Assembly (NCBI GenBank): GCA_020027875.1
Contig: JAHRHA010000016.1
Span: 1-62,395 of the forward strand
DNA from: Micromonosporaceae bacterium
GTDB lineage: Bacteria > Actinomycetota > Actinomycetes > Mycobacteriales > Micromonosporaceae
Length of the DNA stretch: 62,395 nucleotides
Reading direction: 5' to 3'
Each line of letters starts with the position of its first letter. Position 1 is the stretch's first letter. The notes beneath the pieces are model-generated. The model saw only the letters and a list, made by a program, of their open reading frames with translations. It was not told the origin of the DNA and ran no database searches. This document shows positions 32,347 to 43,222 of the stretch, piece after piece. Position numbers and translations under genes: made by a program.

Positions 32347-33745
32347 ATCCAACCCGCACGCGTCGCGGCCGTGGTGGCGGCGGCTGACGACGGTACGGGC
32401 ACGCACGACGGCCGCGGCCACCCTGATCGTCGGTCTCGCCCTGGGGCTAGCGGCTGCGGGCCTGGTTGTGCTGCTGGCGCGCTCTCTGGTCCAGCACATC
32501 GACGCGGTCGCGGAGGCGCGCGCCGAGGACGTCGCCGGCCTGGTCCGGCAAGGCTCATTGCCGCGCACGTTGTCGGTCGGCGGCGACGACGGCACCCTCA
32601 CCGAGGTCGTGGATGACTCGGGCCGCATCGTCGCCGCGACCGCGGGCCTCGACGTGAATGCACCGTTCGCAGACTTCCGCCCGACTGGGTCCGAAACGCC
32701 GGCGCGGACTGTCGACGACCTCCCCTTCGCGCGTGGCGACACATTTCGGGTTGTCGCGCTGCGCGCGAGCGGGGCCGAGGGCCCGGTCACCGTCTACGTG
32801 GCCACTAGCATGGAGCCGGTCGAAGACACGATCTCCATCCTGACGCAGGCGTTGGCGATAGGCGCGCCCGCGCTGCTCGGCCTGGTGGCCCTGACGACCT
32901 GGGTCTTCGTGGGGCGAGCGTTGCGGCCCGTCGACGCGATCGGCGCGGAGGCTGATGTCATTTCGGAGCGTTCATTGCATCGTCGGGTGCCGGTGCCGGC
33001 AGCGGACGACGAGGTCTCCCGCCTCGCCTCGACGATGAATAGGATGCTCGACCGGCTCGAGGCCAGCGCGGTGCGCCAACGCCGTTTCGTGGCCGACGCC
33101 TCGCACGAGCTGCAGAGTCCGCTCGCGGCCGCGCGGGCCGACCTCGAGGTGGCCTTGACCCACCCTGATCGAACCGACTGGCGGGAGACCGCCGGCGAGC
33201 TGCTTGACGCGAATCGACGGATGGAACGACTCGTACGGGATCTGCTGTTCCTCGCTCGGGTCGACGCTGGCGCGGCACGCCCGCCGGCCGTTCCGGTCGA
33301 CCTCGATGACGTGGTGCTCTCAGAGGCAGCCGGCATCCGCTGGGACCGCAGCGTCGACGGCAGTGATGGGCACACCCGTGTGGACACCAGCCATGTCTCG
33401 GCGGCGGCCGTCTGCGGGCGTCGCGACGATCTCGTACGCGCCGTCCGCAATCTGATCGACAACGCCGCCCGGTACGCCGCGTCGGCCGTCCATATCGAAC
33501 TCACCAGCGACGACGGCACGGCGACGCTGATCGTCGCCGACGACGGTCCCGGCATCGCGGACGTGGACCGCGAACGAGTCTTCGAGCGGTTCGGCCGCCT
33601 GGACGACTCGCGTGGACGACATGCGGGTGGAACGGGCCTCGGCCTCGCCATTGCGAAGGAGATCATCGAGGCACACGGCGGAACCATCCGGGTCGAGAGC
33701 GTGTCGCGGGGTGCCCGTTTCGTCGTCACCTTGCCATCCGCATGA
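32333..33745 (+). CDS. sensor histidine kinase
   Basis: 470 residues. Membrane helices at about 26-50 and 170-193 bracket an extracellular sensor domain of about 115 residues, followed by a HAMP linker. The H-box is ASHELQSPL with His258. Gln-Ser replaces the usual Arg-Thr. The ATPase boxes are NLIDNAARYA, DDGPGI and GGTGLGLAI. ATG 32333 lies inside the response-regulator gene, which is common for such pairs. The signal is unknown. Confidence 0.93.
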   Translation: MAVAESNPHASRPWWRRLTTVRARTTAAATLIVGLALGLAAAGLVVLLARSLVQHIDAVAEARAEDVAGLVRQGSLPRTLSVGGDDGTLTEVVDDSGRIVAATAGLDVNAPFADFRPTGSETPARTVDDLPFARGDTFRVVALRASGAEGPVTVYVATSMEPVEDTISILTQALAIGAPALLGLVALTTWVFVGRALRPVDAIGAEADVISERSLHRRVPVPAADDEVSRLASTMNRMLDRLEASAVRQRRFVADASHELQSPLAAARADLEVALTHPDRTDWRETAGELLDANRRMERLVRDLLFLARVDAGAARPPAVPVDLDDVVLSEAAGIRWDRSVDGSDGHTRVDTSHVSAAAVCGRRDDLVRAVRNLIDNAARYAASAVHIELTSDDGTATLIVADDGPGIADVDRERVFERFGRLDDSRGRHAGGTGLGLAIAKEIIEAHGGTIRVESVSRGARFVVTLPSA

Positions 33746-33793
33746 TCAGTCGAGGGGTGGCGGGCTGGCGATGGGCACGGTTGACTAGGTTCC

Positions 33794-35512
<1,719 letters not shown>

Positions 35513-35520
35513 GGGAGCGC

Positions 35521-36858
35521 ATGGGGGACGACTTCGCCGACTGGTGGTGGGCGGCGGCACGGGACTGTGACCGGATTCTGTCCGGCAACCGGCCAGTCAG
35601 TCTGCGTGAACGGCTGCAGGCCATGTCCGAGTCGCCCTTCGATCTGAACACTCGGGCGCACATCTATGACGGCGGACTGGTCACGACGCTGGAGGAGCGG
35701 GTCGCTTCGCTGCTGGGCAAGCCGGCGGCCGTCGTCTTCCCTACCGGCACGATGGCCCAGCAGGTGGCGCTGCGCTGCTGGGCTGAGCGCAGCGACAACA
35801 TGACCGTCGCCCTGCACCCGCTCAGCCACCTCGAGGTGCACGAACGTAAGGCGTTTACTACGCTGACCGGCCTGCGTGGACTGTGGCCGACACGCGAGCC
35901 GCGCCAGCCCACTGCGGCCGAGATCCGTGACCTGGATGAGCCATTCGGCACCATGCTGCTCGAGTTGCCGCTGCGCGACGCCGGATATCTGCTGCCCACC
36001 TGGGACGAGCTCGTCGCGATTGTGGAGGCGGCCCGGGAGCGGGGCGCCCGGGTGCACTTCGACGGCGCTCGACTGTGGGAGACCACGTCGCATCTTGGTC
36101 AGGACCTGCCAACGATCGCCGGCCTTGCCGATTCGGTGTACGTGTCGTTCTACAAGACACTCGGTGGCATCTCGGGATCCGCGGTGGCCGGGCCCGCGGA
36201 CTTCGTGGCCCAGGCGCGGGCCTGGCGACACCGGTACGGCGGCAATGTCGCCCAGCACTGGCCGGCCGCATTGGCCGCCCTGGCTGGGCTCGACACCGAG
36301 CTTCCCCGGCTGGACTCCTATGTGGCACACGCCGCCGTGGTGGCCGGCGCCCTGGCCGGCCTGCCCGGTGCCCGGGTCACGCCGTCGCCGCCGCATACGC
36401 ACCAGTTCCAGCTCTGGCTCCCCCATCCGGCCGCGAGTCTCACCGACGCGGCGTTCACGCTGGCCGCGGAGGAGAAGATCTGGTTCGCCGGCCAGTGGGT
36501 CGACATGCCTCCCACCGGGCTGGCCATGACCGAGGTCACCGTCGCCGGCCCGGCATTGATGCTGTCCGCGGACGACGTCGCTGCGGCCGGGGCGGCATTC
36601 CTCGCCCGAGTTCCCGCAATATCCGGTGGGCTTGCCCGTGCTCGAGCACGGGCAGGTCCACAAGATCTCTCGGCTGGCGCGTCGGGGTCAAGCGGTGCGC
36701 AGCTCGGTGATTTCGGTGCTGCTCCGCAGGAAGAGCAGGCTCAGCCCGACCATCGCGAGCAGCAGGGCGAGCGCGCCGCTGACGACGAGGGCGAGGTGCC
36801 CCCACGGCACGGGCACGGTGCGGGTAATGGCCGGGATCCAGTATCCGCCGCCGAGTGA
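35521..36858 (+). CDS. threonine-aldolase-like PLP lyase with run-on C-terminus
   Basis: Residues 1-363 form a complete beta-eliminating lyase/threonine aldolase domain: Asp181 in HFDGARLW stacks on PLP and Lys212 in SFYKTLGG is the Schiff-base lysine. About 80 further Gly/Ala/Gln/Glu-rich residues follow that are simply antisense to a permease remnant on the other strand. The natural stop was probably lost at the junction near 36610, where a 22-bp palindrome lies. ATG 35521 is chosen for the GGGAG upstream. ATG 35509 overlaps the previous stop and is also possible. It is likely catalytically competent if the tail is tolerated. Confidence 0.75.
   Translation: MGDDFADWWWAAARDCDRILSGNRPVSLRERLQAMSESPFDLNTRAHIYDGGLVTTLEERVASLLGKPAAVVFPTGTMAQQVALRCWAERSDNMTVALHPLSHLEVHERKAFTTLTGLRGLWPTREPRQPTAAEIRDLDEPFGTMLLELPLRDAGYLLPTWDELVAIVEAARERGARVHFDGARLWETTSHLGQDLPTIAGLADSVYVSFYKTLGGISGSAVAGPADFVAQARAWRHRYGGNVAQHWPAALAALAGLDTELPRLDSYVAHAAVVAGALAGLPGARVTPSPPHTHQFQLWLPHPAASLTDAAFTLAAEEKIWFAGQWVDMPPTGLAMTEVTVAGPALMLSADDVAAAGAAFLARVPAISGGLARARARAGPQDLSAGASGSSGAQLGDFGAAPQEEQAQPDHREQQGERAADDEGEVPPRHGHGAGNGRDPVSAAE
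36633..36654. repeat. 22-bp perfect palindrome
   Basis: TGCCCGTGCTCGAGCACGGG followed by CA is fully self-complementary. It lies at the point where aldolase similarity ends and the decayed permease region begins, so it may be a former terminator or a rearrangement junction. Confidence 0.85.
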
Positions 36859-37161
36859 GTAGCCCCCTTGGGCCGACGCGACCACCAGTCCGAGCGCGTC
36901 AACCTCGCCGTCGCGGAGTGCTATTTCGCGGTCCGCGTATCCAGCGACTCTCGCACCGACCCCGCCAGGTCGAGCTTGGTCTTGGTGAGCTCGCGGATCC
37001 GGCCGGTGTGTGCCGAGCGCTGCCGGGTCAGGTACTGGCGGGCGGCCGTCTCGCCGGCCGCGAGCAGCGCAACGAGCACCTTCGCGAAGAGTGCGTTTGT
37101 GCCTTGCTCCGCCGGCTAGCAGGCCGAGCAGCACGTGTGCGGTGGACATGGCCGACACCAT
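36688..37161 (-). pseudogene. remnant of a PadR regulator and an FtsX-like permease
   Basis: At 37149 a PadR-type start (MSTAHVLLGLLAGGARH) is seen, then the frame breaks. In another frame 37100-36925 reads NALFAKVLVALLAAGE-TAARQYLTRQRSAH and on to a TAG, like the C-terminal helical domain of PadR proteins. From about 36920 the first frame ends in RTVPVPWGHLALVVSGALAL-LLAMVGLSLLFLR, a terminal membrane helix like those of ABC permeases. PadR, ATPase and permease genes commonly adjoin, so I infer internal deletions that fused the ends of such a locus. Confidence 0.55.
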
Positions 37162-37174
37162 TCACTGAATGAAT
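37160..37174 (-). promoter_or_regulatory. AT-rich ATTCA dyad upstream of the PadR remnant
   Basis: ATTCACTGAATGAAT contains ATTCA-C-TGAAT and a second TGAAT. It lies directly before the PadR remnant start and is much richer in A+T than its surroundings, as expected of a promoter/operator. Confidence 0.4.
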
Positions 37175-37197
37175 AGCGTCCGTCCAAGCCCTGCCGG

Positions 37198-37883
37198 TCA
37201 GGCTTTGAGAAACGCGTGCACCGCGGCGACGAACTCCTCGGGGCGTTCCGCATGGATGTGGTGACCGGCCGGGATCGTGACGATCCGGCCGCCCGGAATG
37301 CGATCCGCCAACTCGGCGAGCAGGTCCTGCGGAACGTGGCTGTCCGGCCCGCCGGCGATGATCAGGGTTGGGAGACGGATCTCGGCGGCCAGGCCCACCA
37401 CGCCGGATCGGGGGCGTTGACCTGCGCGACGATCGCCTCCCGCGCGTTCCAGTCAAACGGCAGCGGTCGGTCCGGGCGGACCCGCTTGGGCAGCGGGGGC
37501 GTACCGGGCCTGGGCGGCGGCGTGTCCTCAAGGACTAGACGGCTGAGTCGGTTCGGTCGCGATTCGGCGGCAAGCCACGCCACGGTTCCACCCATCGAAT
37601 GTCCGATGAGGACGACGTGGTAGAGGTCGAGCCGGCCCCAGGAAGGCGAGCACGTCGTCGCGCATCAGCTCGAAGGAGTATTGCCCCGGCCAGTCGCTCG
37701 CACCGTGCCCACGTAGGTCGGAACGTAAACCCGGTGGTCCCCGGCGAAGGCTGGGATGACCGGATCCCAGTCTGTGCCGACCGCCCAGGCCCCGTGCAGC
37801 AGCACCATCGCCGGCGAGTCTTTGTCGCCGTCAACGGTGTAGGCCAGCTTTGACTCCGTTGACTGTGACGTCTCTCTGATCAC
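37198..37883 (-). pseudogene. alpha/beta hydrolase broken by several frameshifts
   Basis: The parts of one hydrolase lie in three frames: MVLLHGAWAVGTDWDPVIPAF (start, GTG 37883), a GHGASDWPGQYSFELMRDDV stretch, the nucleophile segment IGHSMGGTVAWLAAES (near 37590), and the C-terminal IRLPTLIIAGGPDSHVPQ with the His region PAGHHIHAERPEEF. At least three frame changes are required. The GTG start overlaps the stop of the ABC-F gene (GTGA), so it was once the downstream member of that operon. Confidence 0.8.
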
Positions 37884-39502
37884 GCATGGACCATCTCGCT
37901 CTCGCTCAGGCTGGCGTTCTCCAAACGCCAGCTGCCGGTTACGCCGACCCGATCGGCGAAGTAGCCGTCGTGAGTGACCATGATCAATGTCCCCTGGTAG
38001 GCCCGCAATGCGTCTTCGATGACCTCGAGGGAGTCGAAGTCGAGGTAGTTCGTCGGCTCGTCGAGGAGCAGCACCCGTGTCCCGCTGTTCACCATGACCG
38101 CCAGCAGCAGCCGTCGCAGCTCGCCGGCGCTGAGAGTCCTCAGTGGAGAGTCCCAGTCCTGCTCGGAAAAGAGGTACGCGTCGAGGAGCGCCTCCGCTTG
38201 GTCAACATACACCGGCACGCGCGACCGGAAGAAGTCGAGCACGGTCATCGACGTTCGCAGCGCGTCATGGGTCTGTGGCAGCAGTTGGGCATCGTGCGCC
38301 CCGATGACCACGCCTGATCGGGGCTCAATCTCGCCCGACAGAACCCGAAGGAGAGTTGTCTTGCCGATTCCGTTGCGCCCGGAGAGAAGGATGCGTTTCC
38401 CACTCCGTACCCGAAGGTTAAGGTTGTGGAGGAGGGTCCGCCCGCCGATGGAGACTTCCACGTCCTTGAGCCGCAGGACGGTCTCGTCGAGCAACCCATC
38501 GCCGGGGAAGGCGAGAGTCAGTGCGGGCCGGGTCTCGGGCCGCGCGAGCCAGCGGGCCGAGTCGAGCTGGCGTTGGAGCCGGCGCTCGCGAACGACCGCC
38601 TTTCTGGCGACCTTGCGGGCGATGCGACGAAGCCCCGGGCTACGGGGATTGGCGACTTCGACGGCGCTCGCATGCTGCTTTGTCGCCGCGATATCGGCCA
38701 CCCACCGCCGCCGCTTCTTCTCCTGCGCCTCGTAATCGAGCAGGTACCGCTGCCACCGCCTCGTCTTCTCCTCTCGGTATGAGCTGTAACCGCCCCGGTA
38801 CGCCTACAACTCGCCGTGGATGCCGTCAAGCTCTACGATGCGGGTGACGGTGCTATCGAGGAACGCCCGGTCATGGCTGACCACGAGCACCCCGCCGGGG
38901 AAGGCGGCGAGCCATTCGGCGAGCCAGGCGATGCCGTCGGCGTCGAGGTGGTTGGTGGGTTCATCGAGGATCAGCAGCTCGGGCCCGGCGAGCAGGACGC
39001 GCGCCAGGGTCATCCGAGCCTGCTCCCCGCCGCTGATGTCGCCGAGGAGGGCGCCCGCAGGAAGGTGGGCGATGTCGAGACGCTGACGCACCTCGGCCAA
39101 GCGATTCTCGGCGGTCCAGCCGGCTAGGGCGGTCCACCGCTCCTGGACCACGCCGTACTCCGCCAGGTCTCGCTCATCGCCCCTCGCCAGGCGCTTCTCC
39201 AACGTGCTCATCCTGATGCTGAGGCGTTCGATCTCGCCGAGCCCATTGCGTAGGAACTCTCCGACTGTCATCCCGGGTTCGGCGACCTGCTGCGCGAAGT
39301 AGCCCACCGTGGTGTCGGGCCCGCGCACCACGTGTCCGGACGACGGTTGCTCCTCGCCCACCAGGATGCGTAGCAGCGTGGACTTGCCCGCACCGTTCGG
39401 TCCGACGAGACCGACCCGGTCGCCGCGGTTGAGGACCAGAGTGACGGCAGAGAAGAGCGTCTCGGCGTCAAAGTGCATGGAGATGGATACAGCCTTGAGC
39501 AT
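37880..39502 (-). pseudogene. ABC-F family protein split by an in-frame amber codon
   Basis: Two ABC domains of one ABC-F ATPase. The first (39502-38807) has GPNGAGKST, SGGEQARM and LLILDEPTNHLD. The second (to 37880) has GRNGIGKTT, SAGELRRLL and LLLDEPTNYLD. They are interrupted by TAG at 38804-38806 in the sequence GEL-stop-AYRGGYSSYREEK, where a CAG or similar codon is expected. The frame is otherwise uninterrupted. ABC-F proteins rescue ribosomes or protect them from antibiotics and need both halves in one chain. GTG 38701 could restart the second half. ATG 39502 has GGAGG seven bases upstream. Confidence 0.85.
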
Positions 39503-39592
39503 GCGATGACCTCCGCAGCGAGAGCACGACAAAGGCGTGGCGACTGCCACAACTCGTACGCATTCCTGCGGATCACATGTCTGAGGCTTCTC

Positions 39593-42052
39593 CTAATGGG
39601 GCGCCGCCGCCCCTTCGCGCACCATGCTGCCCGGCGCGGTTGAGTCTCGCAAACGGGTTTCCGCCCGTCGTAGCGACGCTGGCAGCTCGCCGTCGTGCAG
39701 CACACCCAGCCGCTGTGTCGCCCGGGTGAGGGCAACGTAGAGGTCGCTTGGTCCGCGCGGGGACTCAGCCATGATGCGTGCGGGGTCGACGACAAGAACC
39801 GAGTCGAACTCCAGGCCCTTCGTCTGGCGCACGGTCAGCACAACCACCCGGCTCTCGAGCTCCGGATGCTCCCCGATCGCCGCGTCCGGCACGGCTCCGG
39901 TAATCGCATGCGCGAGCTCATCGAAGCGACCGGCCGGCACGATCACACCGATGCGGCCCTCCCCCACGTGCATTGTCTCGTGGCGCACCGCCTCGGCCAG
40001 GCGCTGCCCAAGCTCGTCTGGCTCGGTGCGCACGGCCCATGGCTCGATGCCGGTGGCCCGTACCGATCGGGGCGGCTCGAGCATGGGGTCGATGTCGGTC
40101 AACACACCGGCGGCGATTCCCATGATCTCCGCCGGGGTGCGGTAGTTGACGGTCAGCTCCGCCATCCGCCACCGCGACTCAACGTAGGGCTCCAGGACGT
40201 CCTGCCATGACGATGTGCCAGCGAGGTCACCGGTCTGGGCGAGGTCGCCGACGACGGTCATCGACCGGCTGGGACTGCGGCGCATCAGCAGGCGCCACGC
40301 CATCGGGGACAATTCCTGGGCCTCGTCGACGATGATGTGCCCGAAGGCCCACTCGCGGTCGGCCGCGGCCCGCTCGGCTGCCGTCAGGCGTTCACCCTGC
40401 TCGTGCCGCGAGGCGAGTCGGTCCGCGTCAAGCAGGTCGGTGGCGGCGAGAAGTTCCGACTCCGACTCGTCCTCCCAGTCGACGGAGCGGGAGCCTTCCA
40501 CGATGTCCAGCGCACCTTGGGCGTAGGCGATCCGTTCGCGACGCGCGGCCTCGGCGCGCGCCTTCGCAGCGCTGTCGTCCGTACCGAACAACTCGGCCGC
40601 CTCGTCCAGCAGCGGAACGTCGGCCGGCGTCCATCCGCCCGGCGGGACGCGTAACAGCAGCTGCCGCTCGGCATCGCTCAGCCCCGGCGCTGCCGACGCG
40701 AGCTGTTCAGCGGATGCGAACAGGTCGGCCACGAGCTGCTGCGGTGTGAGCACCGGCCACAGCCAGTCCAGCGCGGTCTGCACCGCGGCGTCGGCCTCGA
40801 GGTCGCGACGGATGTCGGCCATGTCGGTCTCGCCGAGCAGGTTCGGGTCGGCGGGCGCGTCGTCGCCGCCGAGCGGATCATCGGCGAAGGGATCGGTGCC
40901 GATGCGTTCGGCGACCTGTCGGGCCAGCGCATCGATGATCTGGCCGGCGAAGATCGGTCTGGCCAGGTTGTGTGGCTTGCCTGATCGGCGAGCCCGAGCC
41001 CGCGCCTTGACGCACATGTGCCGGTCCAACGTCAGGACCTCGCGCGCGAACGCCACCGGCATAGCGTCGTCGGGAACGCGCTGCCGATCGCGGACCGCAT
41101 TCGCCAGCACCTCGGCCATCCCCAGTCTGCCCTTGACCTCCGCCGCCTCGGCCGATTCCCGGCGACTGGCGGTGACGCCCGGGTAGAGATCACCGAGCGT
41201 GCATAGCAGCACGCCCGTCTCGGCGAGTGAGGGCAGCACGTGGGAGATGTAGCGCAGGAACGTCGCGTTTGGACCAATGATCAGGACGCCTCGGGTCGAT
41301 AGCTGGTGGCGGTGGGTGTAGAGCAGGTACGCGGCGCGGTGCAGCGCCACGGCCGTCTTCCCGGTGCCCGGGCCGCCCTGGACGACAAGAACACCGCCCA
41401 GGTCGGCCCGGATGATGCGATCCTGCTCGGCCTGGATCGTCTCGACGATGTCCTTCATCCGGCCGGTCCGGCTCGCGGTCAACGCGGACAGCAGGGCAGC
41501 CTCGCCGGTCAGATCGGTGTGGTCGGTGGCCCGGGCAGTCTCCAGGTCGAGCACCTCGTCGTCCAGGCCGACCACGCTTCGGTGTCTGGTCCGGACATGC
41601 CGGCGCCGTTTGACACCCTCTGGTGACGCCGCCGTCGCGAGGTAGAACGCCCGGGCGGCCGGAGCACGCCAATCCAGGAGCAGCGGCTCGTAGTCTCTCG
41701 TGTCATCGAATATGCCTATCCGGCCGATGTAACTGCGTTCGGCGTTATGGAAGTTGTTGCGCTGATCGCCTCCGGCGAAGTTGTTGCGTTGATCGCCTCC
41801 GGCGAAGTTGTTGCGTTGATCGCCTCCGGCGAAGTCCAATCGACCGAAACAGAGGCCATTCTCGACCCCGCTGAACTGAGCCAACTGGCGGTTATACATC
41901 GCGATGGCGCTGTCGCGCTCGGACCGCGCCTGCGGCGTTCCTCCGGTCTCCTTCAGCGACCTGGCCAGGCGATCTGCGGCCTGCTCCCGCAGGTCGTCGA
42001 GCCGGTCGTAGAGCATGGAGACGTACGACTGCTCGCGAGAAATGTCGTCCAC
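39593..42052 (-). CDS. helD: HelD-type RNA polymerase-associated helicase-like ATPase
   Basis: 819 residues. UvrD/Rep-like ATPase with Walker A GGPGTGKT (226-233), Walker B IIVDEAQEL, and late motifs TVRQTKGLEFDSV and YVALTRATQRL. The N-terminal arm (EQSYVSMLYDRLDDLREQA) and long insert are typical of HelD, which removes RNA polymerase from stalled complexes. Some actinobacterial members (HelR) confer rifampicin tolerance. Residues 74-100 are three copies of FAGGDQRNN, an expansion absent from the usual family. GTG 42052 has GGAGG eight bases upstream. Confidence 0.9.
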   Translation of the reverse strand: MDDISREQSYVSMLYDRLDDLREQAADRLARSLKETGGTPQARSERDSAIAMYNRQLAQFSGVENGLCFGRLDFAGGDQRNNFAGGDQRNNFAGGDQRNNFHNAERSYIGRIGIFDDTRDYEPLLLDWRAPAARAFYLATAASPEGVKRRRHVRTRHRSVVGLDDEVLDLETARATDHTDLTGEAALLSALTASRTGRMKDIVETIQAEQDRIIRADLGGVLVVQGGPGTGKTAVALHRAAYLLYTHRHQLSTRGVLIIGPNATFLRYISHVLPSLAETGVLLCTLGDLYPGVTASRRESAEAAEVKGRLGMAEVLANAVRDRQRVPDDAMPVAFAREVLTLDRHMCVKARARARRSGKPHNLARPIFAGQIIDALARQVAERIGTDPFADDPLGGDDAPADPNLLGETDMADIRRDLEADAAVQTALDWLWPVLTPQQLVADLFASAEQLASAAPGLSDAERQLLLRVPPGGWTPADVPLLDEAAELFGTDDSAAKARAEAARRERIAYAQGALDIVEGSRSVDWEDESESELLAATDLLDADRLASRHEQGERLTAAERAAADREWAFGHIIVDEAQELSPMAWRLLMRRSPSRSMTVVGDLAQTGDLAGTSSWQDVLEPYVESRWRMAELTVNYRTPAEIMGIAAGVLTDIDPMLEPPRSVRATGIEPWAVRTEPDELGQRLAEAVRHETMHVGEGRIGVIVPAGRFDELAHAITGAVPDAAIGEHPELESRVVVLTVRQTKGLEFDSVLVVDPARIMAESPRGPSDLYVALTRATQRLGVLHDGELPASLRRAETRLRDSTAPGSMVREGAAAPH
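41750..41830 (-). repeat. three 27-bp tandem repeats inside helD
   Basis: Copies at 41750-41776, 41777-41803 and 41804-41830 are identical except for one C/T in the first. Each encodes FAGGDQRNN and keeps the frame. The flanks RLDF and YIGRIGIFDD are the normal conserved sequence. Confidence 0.95.
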
Positions 42053-42081
42053 TCGGCCATCCTCCGTGGCACCAGAGGAGT

Positions 42082-42145
42082 TTGCCAAACCGGCACAATG
42101 ACCGCTATAATTCGTTGGCGGGACGGCATTAGGCCGTCCTTTCTT
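42082..42145 (+). promoter_or_regulatory. plus-strand promoter followed at once by a terminator-like hairpin
   Basis: TTGCCA (42082-42087), an 18-base spacer and TATAAT (42106-42111) make an unusually good promoter for this GC content. It points away from helD. About 10 bases downstream GGACGGC (42121-42127) pairs with GCCGTCC (42133-42139), followed by TTTCTT. The stop codon of the minus-strand winged-helix gene lies in the hairpin. A short terminated RNA or an antisense transcript is possible. Confidence 0.45.
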
Positions 42146-43220
42146 GTCGCGCCGAGCTTGGCATATAGAAACGGGCGATGTCCTCCTCCTCGGCGCGTAG
42201 GGCGGCCGCGTCGACCGCGTCCGCCGCGTCGAAGATGTCCACGCCAACGGCGCCCTCGCGGTTGAGTCGCCACCTGCCCACCAGGCGACCGCCGGCCATC
42301 ACCGACGGGTGAAGGATGCCGCCGCCGGGGAAGATCTTCCGGCTGTGCGCGTCCTCGAGGATGAGTGTGCGGTCGCGCCAGCCGAGCAGGTACTCGTCGA
42401 AGGCTGGCAGTAACGCCACCGCGACCTGTGCCGGTTTCGGCGCACCACGCCGCGGCCGCCACAGTGGACGGCCGTCGTGGTTGATCTCGGTCAGCTCGTC
42501 CGCGATCGCGGCCCAGGCGGGGCGCGCGTCCCGAAGCGGCAATCCGGCCCATGCCGCGAGATCCTCGGGTCCGGCGGGCGCATGAGCGCGCAGATAGCGG
42601 CGGGCCAGCTCGCTGAGTGCCTTGTCGCGGTCTGCTTCTGGCCGGAGTTCACGGCCGAGCCAGTCGGCCACGGACACGTACGTCGGCTTGTTGGCGCGAT
42701 CGGGTCCAAGCACAACCGTGCCGCCGGCGGCGGCGAGGAACGCCATGTAGACGATGCCCTGCCCCTTCGCCGGGCACCCGAGCGCGGCGAGGCGGTCACC
42801 GAGCTGTGCCTTGGTGAGCGGACCCTGGCCGGCGAGGGCTCGCTCGGCGATGCGGACGAGTTCCGATGGCGTACCGGCGACGCCCTCCTGCTTCAGGCGC
42901 CGCATCGCGCCGTTGGTCCCGGATGGACCGACGACCGCGGTGAGCCACGCCAGGTCGTCGGCTGCGATGAGGTGCAACGTGCCGCGCGGGCCCCAGGCCC
43001 GTACGACGGAGCGATCCTCACGGGCGGCGGTGACGTCAGCCGCCGTCAGACCGCGTCCGCGTGCCCTCAGTGCGAGGGGCGCGGCGGCGATGTCCTGTGC
43101 CTGCACGGCGAGCAGCCGAGCGACCAGGTCGGCGACCGCCGGACGCGGCCGGCCCGGACGGTGGAGGAGTTGAGCCGCGACCCGGGCCCGTCGAACATCG
43201 TCGTCGCTGAGCGTGGGCAT
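42129..43220 (-). CDS. winged-helix DNA-binding domain protein (HTH_42/YcaQ-like)
   Basis: 363 residues. The order of segments LLHRPGRPRPAVADLVARLLAVQAQD, WGPRGTLHLIAADDLAWL and ILEDAHSRKIFPGGGILHPSVMAGGRLVGRW matches the YcaQ/AlkX group. Members of this group open interstrand crosslinks as DNA glycosylases, but many actinobacterial members are uncharacterised. The QAQD and catalytic-region residues cannot be judged confidently here. ATG 43220 follows the integrase stop by two bases. GTG 43226 would overlap it (GTGA). Confidence 0.82.
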   Translation of the reverse strand: MPTLSDDDVRRARVAAQLLHRPGRPRPAVADLVARLLAVQAQDIAAAPLALRARGRGLTAADVTAAREDRSVVRAWGPRGTLHLIAADDLAWLTAVVGPSGTNGAMRRLKQEGVAGTPSELVRIAERALAGQGPLTKAQLGDRLAALGCPAKGQGIVYMAFLAAAGGTVVLGPDRANKPTYVSVADWLGRELRPEADRDKALSELARRYLRAHAPAGPEDLAAWAGLPLRDARPAWAAIADELTEINHDGRPLWRPRRGAPKPAQVAVALLPAFDEYLLGWRDRTLILEDAHSRKIFPGGGILHPSVMAGGRLVGRWRLNREGAVGVDIFDAADAVDAAALRAEEEDIARFYMPSSARQERTA

Positions 43221-43222
43221 GC

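Noticed and set aside
42066..42100. Rifamycin-associated element upstream of helD
   Set aside because: A TTTGCCAAACCGGCAC dyad is present, but it does not match the known 19-bp palindrome as I recall it.
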